Below, piece by piece: positions 57,409-64,000 of a stretch of DNA of 64,000 nucleotides. Source of the DNA: Entonaema liquescens (taxonomy: Eukaryota; Ascomycota; Sordariomycetes; Xylariales; Xylariaceae); assembly GCA_902805475.1 (NCBI GenBank), contig CADCSX010000001.1, forward strand, positions 2,232,001 to 2,296,000, given 5' to 3'. The position numbers and the translations under genes were made by a program. Below the pieces are notes generated by a model. That model did not search any database. It was not told where the DNA came from and was given only the letters and a program-made list of their open reading frames with translations. The first letter of the stretch is position 1. Every line of letters begins with the position of its first letter.

Positions 57409-60400
57409 ATGGGTATCTTTCCTGGAGGTAAAAGCACTCGCATTAACTCCCCTCGTCATCTAACTCTGCGATACTCTCGGCGAGTCGCTGCTGCTTACCA
57501 GCGTAAAGTCCAACAGCTCGCTGGTATAACCGCCGCCGAGAGGGAAGATGGCATTGGTCCCCTGGCGCCTGGCGAACAGAAGCTCAATTCTTACTGGGCT
57601 CCGGGGCTCGAAGCCGGTCCGAAGCATAATATCACCGTAAACCAGAACATTAAGGCGCCGTCGGGCGAGGAACTGAATCTTAATGCGGAGAAGTCTTTTT
57701 TCGTGGATGCGCCGCAGTTCTCGCTACCTGAAGGTAGCGTGCACTCGACGTATCCTCCCCCGGGGTATCCTGACACAAACAGAATTCTTCCGCATGTAGT
57801 CCTAACGGATCCGCATCTACCATGGGAAAGGCTTGGGAGCCGGAGCCAGGGGACGAACAAGGAGCTCCAGATGAAGATGAGGGCTCTGGCAGAAGGTGCC
57901 AGCGGTGAGACTGTTCGCAACCGCGTGCCCTGGCTCGTCATATTCTCCTTTTCTCAGGATGAGTTGCGGCTACCGCCTCAGGATCTAGACGGGCCGACTA
58001 GCATCTTCCGCAATACAAGTTCCGGCGTCACAAAGCCCGTCAAACAGTCAGGGACCATGACAGTCAACATGAGCATCAACGACCTCTGGAAAGTGACAGG
58101 CGTGACGACACCCGTGACCCAGGACCTTGGACCGGATAGCATGAAGGATAGTCGAGGCGACTTCATCTTCGTCAAGCCTGATCTTTTCACGAGTCTGTTT
58201 CCCACAAGCGACTCTAGTGGTAACCCTTCCAAGGGTTCTGGGCCTAACACGCTGCAATACCAATACCAGGCACACGTGCGCAAAATCAACGGCCAAGGTA
58301 TGGCCCTCGCCGGTGTTGAGGACACGGCCATCTTTAGTATAGTCGTCGGTAACCGGTCTGGGCCGCTTGACAATGAGACACCAACGACTATGACCGCACA
58401 CCTCGTTTCCATCGAGGGCGTCGAGCAGATGTCTTGGCCCGGGTCAAGCCACCGCTATGTGGCGCTATGTTCGCTGTACAGCTGGAATTATACAGTACTG
58501 CCGGCAAATACGCTCAATGTACCAGACGCGTTTGAAGATATCGGCAGAACTCTGAACGTCCTCCGTGCCCCGGACGAAATTATCGCGCCGCTGCGGACAT
58601 CTAGCGACGAGATGCAGCAGCTTGTTGCGAAGCGGCTCGACGATGGATACACGCTCGTAAGATACCGTACCCAGACAGGAGAATCTACTGTTGCCCTCTA
58701 CCGTGGACCATTCACGCCTTCATATGTTCCCCCTCTTGGAAACTTAACGACAAGCTCCAACTCGGGCGTCGACTTACAAATTCTTGATAAGCAACTCGGA
58801 ATCATGGATATCACCTATTCCGTCGCCTGGCAAGTCGGTCGCACCATGGCTCTGGGCGACGAAGCCTACACGGCTGCGCTTAACCGGTTGCGCACTTCAA
58901 TCCATAGTACGGCCGAGGCCGCCTCTAAGCTGCAGACGGTGAAGGATATCGACGAGACGGCTTTCCGGACTCGTAGCGACGTACTGAGCGGCATTGGTTC
59001 AGCCATTCGCAATTTAGCCTCGATTCATCTCGGCGGCAGGGATGATTTAAATCCGGGGACGCCCATCCGTGAACCGCGATACTCGCCCGGTGGTGCTAAA
59101 CGGCGATGGAAACGTTCCCGTCTCGCGCGTTCCGATATACCAAACATGTCCTTGAGCTCTCCCTTGATTCAAAAATATTTCCCGAACGAAGCTGTTAAGG
59201 CGGCGCGATTCCTCGCCCAGAGCACAACGGGAGGCACATATGATGAGACCAATGATCCAATGTCGACGGACTGGATGATTGTCCTCTCATGGCTCCTCGA
59301 TCGCATGTTTCTCGCGGGCGTACCTGCACACTGTCTCATCCCTGACCCAACGTATCTAGAGCCCGAACGGCTACGCTTCTTCCGCATCGACAATAATTGG
59401 GTTGATGCCTTGATCGACGGTGCTCTTTCGCTAGGTAACCACTACGGCGATGATGAAGACCGTACGGCTATCAAATCAGCGCTCAACGACTACATTAAAC
59501 ACACGCCGGAGGGACAGGACCATCCGGTGCAGATTCCATCCTACGGCTTTTACCTACGATCTGACCTCGTGACCATGTTCCCGGATCTACGTGTTGAAGT
59601 CCTGGATGCCAATGGAGCTACCGCTTCCTCTGGTGCACCATTGCTACGCCACGAAATTGTCACCGATGGCGTTATGATGGCTTTTATGGACCGCGTACCT
59701 GGCTCGGACCAATTTGCCAGTCTCGTCTTCACGCAACCCGCACACCAACAGCGCTTTGCCGTTGCTCGCGGCATCGACACAACGCAAGTCAAGGTTGATA
59801 TCCGGCGGCAATACACAGTCGAGCAGAACATCCGCGAAAAGGATGACAGCCGGCATGACGCTCTCGGTCCGCCGCTTATCTATAACCACGACGACTCTAA
59901 CAACATCTTCTTCTGGGACGCCAAATCCGGGTCCGGACTGAATGACTTGCGTATCATCTGGCCGCCGCGTTTTGCCGCCGTACAGCTCAAGAAGCTCCAG
60001 GACGAGATGGGCACTTATAGCGACGGCGGGTCGCAAAAGCCGTATTTCAAAGATGACACCGCCACATCGGCCCTTTTCGCTATGCAGCTTAACGATCCCG
60101 TTTACAACCTAACTGTTGATCTTCAAAGCCACCTTAGTTCGGGGACCGTGGCTCAGGTAGGATCGCCCGGAGGCTCAAGCAGTCCAGAGATCCGGACGCT
60201 GAGGCTCATGGGCACGGCGCGGGTCAATAAATTCGTTCCTAGTGACAAATCTGGAACCGCACCCACGAAGAAACAAGAGGACGACGATGACTACGGGGCC
60301 ACCTTTAAGCGTCTTCAAAGCTACGCTGCCACACCCACGGCACTTTCCAACTTCCTCGCCCCCAACGTCCGTGCCCTTCCCGTCGCTTCCATGGCTTCTC

Positions 60401-61029
60401 TTCCGGAACCTGAAATACTCACCCTGAAGAGGGATAATCCGGATACCACATCCATTAGTAACCCCAGTAACCAGCCGGCAGTGCGCGGTGTGGCGGGATC
60501 ACCCAGGTTCCAGATTACCGTCTCAAGCAATGTTATTGGGCACTGGGAAGAGATCCAGCTCGACGAAGACAACCTTCCGCAAGACATCATCTTCTCTGTG
60601 ATTGTGACACAGGACACTGTGAGCCAATATCAGCTCGTCGAGGTCGATATACAGATTGATGTCGGCGACTCCGCCTCCTTCCTTATAAATACGTACACAG
60701 GCCCCGGAGCGCACATGCTGACTAATTTGCGCTTCAACGTGCTGCCCACCGTGATTCGCGACGACGAACATGACATCAACCAGCTGCGTTTACGGGTGCT
60801 GCCTCGTTCTGCTAAAGGCTGGGTGTACGCCACACAAGTCAGCGAGCTGACCTTCCTACTCGGGTTGGCCAAGATCAACGCGCCGGCAAAGTATATCAGT
60901 GAGCTCAAGGTCCAGTCATGGGCCAAGTATAAGAGGAGCCCCAATGAAGGGTTGGACCCGAACAATATCCTTACGATTACGAACCCAGACACGACGGTAA
61001 AGGTGGTAAATCTGCAGCACGCTCCCTAG
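57409..61029 (+). CDS. Giant 1206-aa intronless protein of unknown family
   Basis: Uninterrupted single exon from ATG 57409 (MGIFPGGKSTRI). No signal peptide or membrane helix. Notable words: ILPHVVLTDPHLPWERLG near residue 125 and VPWLVIFSFSQDELRLPPQ near 172, which recall uncharacterised bacterial proteins with LPHVVLPD..LPWER and PWLALLVF words (memory only). Further on: VEQMSWPGSSHRYVALCSLYSWNY near 340 and a middle region WQVGRTMALGDEAYTAALN near 480. A C-terminal third of predicted beta strands follows (VSSNVIGHWEEI, LVEVDIQIDVGDSASF). I cannot assign a function. Lack of introns over 3.6 kb in an intron-using genome suggests acquisition from bacteria or recent retro-origin. Likely works with the other giant proteins of the locus. 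Confidence 0.82.
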   Translation: MGIFPGGKSTRINSPRHLTLRYSRRVAAAYQRKVQQLAGITAAEREDGIGPLAPGEQKLNSYWAPGLEAGPKHNITVNQNIKAPSGEELNLNAEKSFFVDAPQFSLPEGSVHSTYPPPGYPDTNRILPHVVLTDPHLPWERLGSRSQGTNKELQMKMRALAEGASGETVRNRVPWLVIFSFSQDELRLPPQDLDGPTSIFRNTSSGVTKPVKQSGTMTVNMSINDLWKVTGVTTPVTQDLGPDSMKDSRGDFIFVKPDLFTSLFPTSDSSGNPSKGSGPNTLQYQYQAHVRKINGQGMALAGVEDTAIFSIVVGNRSGPLDNETPTTMTAHLVSIEGVEQMSWPGSSHRYVALCSLYSWNYTVLPANTLNVPDAFEDIGRTLNVLRAPDEIIAPLRTSSDEMQQLVAKRLDDGYTLVRYRTQTGESTVALYRGPFTPSYVPPLGNLTTSSNSGVDLQILDKQLGIMDITYSVAWQVGRTMALGDEAYTAALNRLRTSIHSTAEAASKLQTVKDIDETAFRTRSDVLSGIGSAIRNLASIHLGGRDDLNPGTPIREPRYSPGGAKRRWKRSRLARSDIPNMSLSSPLIQKYFPNEAVKAARFLAQSTTGGTYDETNDPMSTDWMIVLSWLLDRMFLAGVPAHCLIPDPTYLEPERLRFFRIDNNWVDALIDGALSLGNHYGDDEDRTAIKSALNDYIKHTPEGQDHPVQIPSYGFYLRSDLVTMFPDLRVEVLDANGATASSGAPLLRHEIVTDGVMMAFMDRVPGSDQFASLVFTQPAHQQRFAVARGIDTTQVKVDIRRQYTVEQNIREKDDSRHDALGPPLIYNHDDSNNIFFWDAKSGSGLNDLRIIWPPRFAAVQLKKLQDEMGTYSDGGSQKPYFKDDTATSALFAMQLNDPVYNLTVDLQSHLSSGTVAQVGSPGGSSSPEIRTLRLMGTARVNKFVPSDKSGTAPTKKQEDDDDYGATFKRLQSYAATPTALSNFLAPNVRALPVASMASLPEPEILTLKRDNPDTTSISNPSNQPAVRGVAGSPRFQITVSSNVIGHWEEIQLDEDNLPQDIIFSVIVTQDTVSQYQLVEVDIQIDVGDSASFLINTYTGPGAHMLTNLRFNVLPTVIRDDEHDINQLRLRVLPRSAKGWVYATQVSELTFLLGLAKINAPAKYISELKVQSWAKYKRSPNEGLDPNNILTITNPDTTVKVVNLQHAP

Positions 61030-62884
61030 TTAGTTTCATAATTACTTGCCACTAGAAAGGCATATTCCGCGATCCGCGCCAAGCTTTTTTTATTTCAGTG
61101 AGCGTTATAATCCAAATTTAATTGACTTGTGGCAATTTTATATCGTATTGAGGAGAGCGGTAGCAGAAGATCATCCGGATCTCGGTGGTTGAAGAAAGCC
61201 GTTCGCACGGCCCCACTATAACGGAAAAGGGGTATCGGCAGGATCCGGAAATGTGGGGTCATCGCGAGGTTACTTCAAGGACTACCGGATAGCCGCCTCG
61301 TACACTTCTTGCAAGGCGCTTTAATCAAAGTATCTCACTCGCGGACGTTTTTCTTGGTTTTCAATAGGTATAACCACGAGTTGATAAGTATGAATATTAG
61401 AAATAAATATCTAATGCCGCCAAGTTCTAAGCAATCACTTAGGCTAGCCCCTGAGTCACGTGACTAGTTCTTCAACCTCCTTGCTGCCATAAACCCCTAT
61501 CCGAATCCATTATACAGTTTAGCCGTTTCTTGATAGCATTAGTAGCTATTCAAATGATCATATAGCCGCCATTGTCTGAGTCTATAGTATTGAGATCTAT
61601 TGAATACTTCGAGGTCTGGTTACCTTAAAGCGACGTATATCTGAGTTCCTCACTCAATCGAATTCGTTTGGCTTCAGAAACAAGCTCGCAGACACTTCAC
61701 TATTCAACATACTTATAGCACCTCAAGCCATAATATTACATATGAGCTAGATATACGCCCTAATAGGTTGCTCTTGGGGGTTGGTTGACTAAACATGGCT
61801 TGTGTACGAGTTACCTAAGTATCATCTTGTTCCTATCTATCGGATTTTCCGCATGGTACAGTACTTACTTCTCATATCGTTATGTTAGCCTTTTCGTTAG
61901 TTTAAGCTGCCTAAGCACCTACCGCCTTACAATACTAGTTCCTAGCCGTCTCCAAATTATACTAGGTAGAAAAGAAAATCAGTTGCCTTTGCATAGCTTC
62001 GAGAATTATACACGGATTTGCCATTATGTAAAACCCATGGTCTAATAAGTGGCTTGGGGGAATTGCAGGTTGAAGATAGATCAATAATTCTATATGAATA
62101 AGTCTTATTTTGACTGCCACCTATTAATTATAATCTGATTAAACTGCTTCCATAAAATCTTTTCGAGTAGTTGCTCGCGTAATCTAAAAACTCTGGTGCA
62201 TATATAAGTTGAGTTGAGTCTAGATATGCGGAAGCAAAAATCTAATGATGCGTTGCCCGGCTCTGAGTGATTCTCCTAGGCAACCAGCAAGCGAAAATAA
62301 GTGCTAAAAGTATTCTTCAAATACAAAAGTCCTACCTACCGCCCACTAAACAATTGCAAAGTAGCTTTAGATCCTACTGCATTGCGAGTTTGCACACGGG
62401 TGGACTTCCATCTATAGTCTGATTTTCTGCCCAGACCGCCTTGAGTATCTCACTACCTAGGCAACACCCCTCGTTCTCGTAGCGACCGCACTACGCACAT
62501 TGCATCCTGAGGCTCTACAAGCTAACCCTTAGGGAAGTAACTGCGCAGACTGTTCCTCCCTTCCACAGAAACAGTCGCTGGTTTGCCCTACAAATATTTC
62601 CAGGTATTATTCTTTTTTTTCCCACTATCCTCCTACCATCCTCAGGCTAGTTCGCATCATTGCTCTAGCATCTTTCTTCATCATAGTTGATGAACTTGCC
62701 TTGCGCAATACCCATCCAAGTTCAACGTCTTCAGGCGGGATACTCGCATAACCCTACCACCCTAACCACCAGACCCATCCCGGATCAAATCAGGTATGCA
62801 AAATTCTCTGTTAATTAGCTGCATATCATGAGAACCCCTACTAACCTAGGAATTGCGCGAAGTCCTTCTACTTAGCCAATTTTA
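61030..62884. other. No gene seen; promoter of the next gene
   Basis: 1.85 kb with only short frames. Contains a perfect GTCACGTGAC palindrome (61455-61464), an E-box-type site, and a CT-rich stretch (about 62610-62645) as often found upstream of fungal transcription starts. Confidence 0.45.
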
Positions 62885-64000
62885 ATGGTTCATATAAAAT
62901 TCAACCAATTGATACTCCAATCTTCTGGCACAATGAGGGAATCCAAAACTCTCCGCAAGGCACTCGGCCTTATGAAAGGTTTGACTTTCGAATCGCTAGG
63001 CCGGCTATCCAAGGACCCCGACAAAATCCTCACTCCCTTTGTGACGATTGAGTTCAAAACGGCCGCCCCGGATGAAGTCCATGATTGCATCACGATTCCA
63101 GTCAGGATGCTCTTCCTTGTCTGCATCAAAAGCGAAGATGTGTACATTCGTTTCCGAGGTGATGAATCATTCTATTACCTCATTCTGTCCAACTGGAATT
63201 CGGCGACTTCAGCTTCTCCTTACACGCCTGCGATGTTGGGAAAGCTCGTCTCTCTGTTCGTTAGTGCACGCCGCCGTTATCTAGCAGGCGAAGACTCTAC
63301 AGAAGAAACTGCAGAAGAAACCACGAAGCTGGCAAAAGCCATTGATGCCTTCACAATGGTAATCGACAAGGTCGACAGTACCATTGAGACGAGACGCCTT
63401 CCCGGCTTGAAAGCTCCCAAGGACCCCGAAGACCTCGAGGGCCCCAAAAACCACAAGTACTTCAAAGGTAGCCTTCGTTCATGGCCACCCGACTTTTTCA
63501 GTAAGTCGGACGTCGCAATAATGGCGGACACCACAATCCGGTACAAGCTCTTCGGCATCGATTACCAGCACAAAGATAGCGACGAGAACGCGCCGCTGTA
63601 TCCGACCGATCAGAGTCCTCCTGGAGACATCCGCCACTACCTCTGCTGGACAGCCCTGAATGAGACGAATCCCAACTCAAAGGGTGCCCTATTTCTCGCC
63701 CCTGTTGCATTCATCACTCACGAGCAGCGCCAGGAGTGGAACAAGCCTACGGGACATAAATCTCGCTTCTACGCCACGGTGAACGAGTTTCTCGACTACG
63801 CCAAGTTTGAGTTCGAGAAGACAGGGAAGGGAGCGAAGCAGTATGTCATGGGCCTCCTTACCCCATGGTTCTTTGAAGTAGAAGCAGTCACGGCGAATGC
63901 AGCAGAGAACGACGAACCTATTCCCACCAGGTGGCAGAATAAATGCTACAGGGCTGGGCTGGTGCTTTGTATAAACAAGTTGGAACGGGAAGGTCTCCAT
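62885..64000 (+). CDS. Unrecognised gene running off the window end
   Basis: From ATG 62885 (MVHIKFNQLIL) the frame stays open for 372 codons to the last base with no stop, on the strand opposite to several shorter chance frames. Composition is protein-like: charged, with EDSTEETAEETTKLAKAIDA near residue 140, RSWPPDFFSKSDVAIM near 200 and a Trp/Tyr-rich part (IRHYLCWTALNETNPNSKG, TPWFFEVEAV). No signal peptide is obvious. A second in-frame ATG at 62933 (MRESKTLRKAL) could be the start. I do not recognise a family. It is in the same orientation as the 1206-aa gene and may belong to the same locus. The C-terminus lies beyond the window. Confidence 0.7.
   Translation, partial: MVHIKFNQLILQSSGTMRESKTLRKALGLMKGLTFESLGRLSKDPDKILTPFVTIEFKTAAPDEVHDCITIPVRMLFLVCIKSEDVYIRFRGDESFYYLILSNWNSATSASPYTPAMLGKLVSLFVSARRRYLAGEDSTEETAEETTKLAKAIDAFTMVIDKVDSTIETRRLPGLKAPKDPEDLEGPKNHKYFKGSLRSWPPDFFSKSDVAIMADTTIRYKLFGIDYQHKDSDENAPLYPTDQSPPGDIRHYLCWTALNETNPNSKGALFLAPVAFITHEQRQEWNKPTGHKSRFYATVNEFLDYAKFEFEKTGKGAKQYVMGLLTPWFFEVEAVTANAAENDEPIPTRWQNKCYRAGLVLCINKLEREGLH

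Noticed and set aside
61785..62045. 86-codon plus frame with hydrophobic stretch
   Set aside because: AT-rich DNA, no homologue recognised, no splice partner; likely chance.
63277..64000. Three minus-strand frames at the right end
   Set aside because: They are antisense to one uninterrupted plus-strand frame of 372 codons, which has the better protein-like composition.

Overview
This window is nuclear DNA of a filamentous ascomycete (Pezizomycotina; Sordariomycetes is my guess, not shown). The evidence is short 49-86 nt spliceosomal introns with GT..AG ends, a fungal highly reducing polyketide synthase, a chromodomain Ty3/Gypsy retrotransposon, a fungal 7-TM rhodopsin-type protein, and sharply bipartite composition. 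Extremely AT-rich blocks (1-3480, 4141-4960, about 14930-15600) look like products of repeat-induced point mutation (RIP). They alternate with gene-bearing DNA of normal composition.

Layout: 1-5250 is an AT-rich isochore with an LTR relic and a CCCGT-type microsatellite. 5.3-14.8 kb is gene-poor: a broken gene (5519-5954), a repeat-containing small protein (7413-7925), an unrecognised 467-aa protein (9743-11146) and a frameshifted secreted-protein gene (13997-14373). 14810-15688 is a decayed TA-flanked inverted-repeat transposon. 16105-24298 (minus) is a six-exon KS-AT-DH-MT-ER-KR-ACP polyketide synthase. A solo LTR lies 34 bp from its start codon, and 275 bp further on sits a complete 7.6-kb LTR retrotransposon (24813-32406, TSD GCCAA). 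Beyond it are a rhodopsin-type membrane protein, a cytochrome P450, an acyltransferase and a short-chain dehydrogenase. These enzymes fit the rest of a polyketide cluster that the retrotransposon now separates from the PKS.

41.3-64 kb is a different locus. It holds three giant, intron-poor, apparently cytosolic proteins: a DUF6603-like protein of 1654 codons, one of 1409 aa and one of 1206 aa. Between the latter two lie a deaminase-like protein (CxE..PCxxC) and a fucose-lectin-like propeller protein. A further open frame runs off the window end. I regard this as the best candidate for an undescribed system; the giant proteins carry sequence patterns I associate with uncharacterised bacterial families. 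The DUF6603-like gene has an in-frame TAG.

Caution on quality: six apparent frameshifts in four genes are all one-base deletions, and at least three lie at homopolymers. Assembly error is therefore as likely as gene decay. All splice sites below were assigned by eye from frame and consensus.
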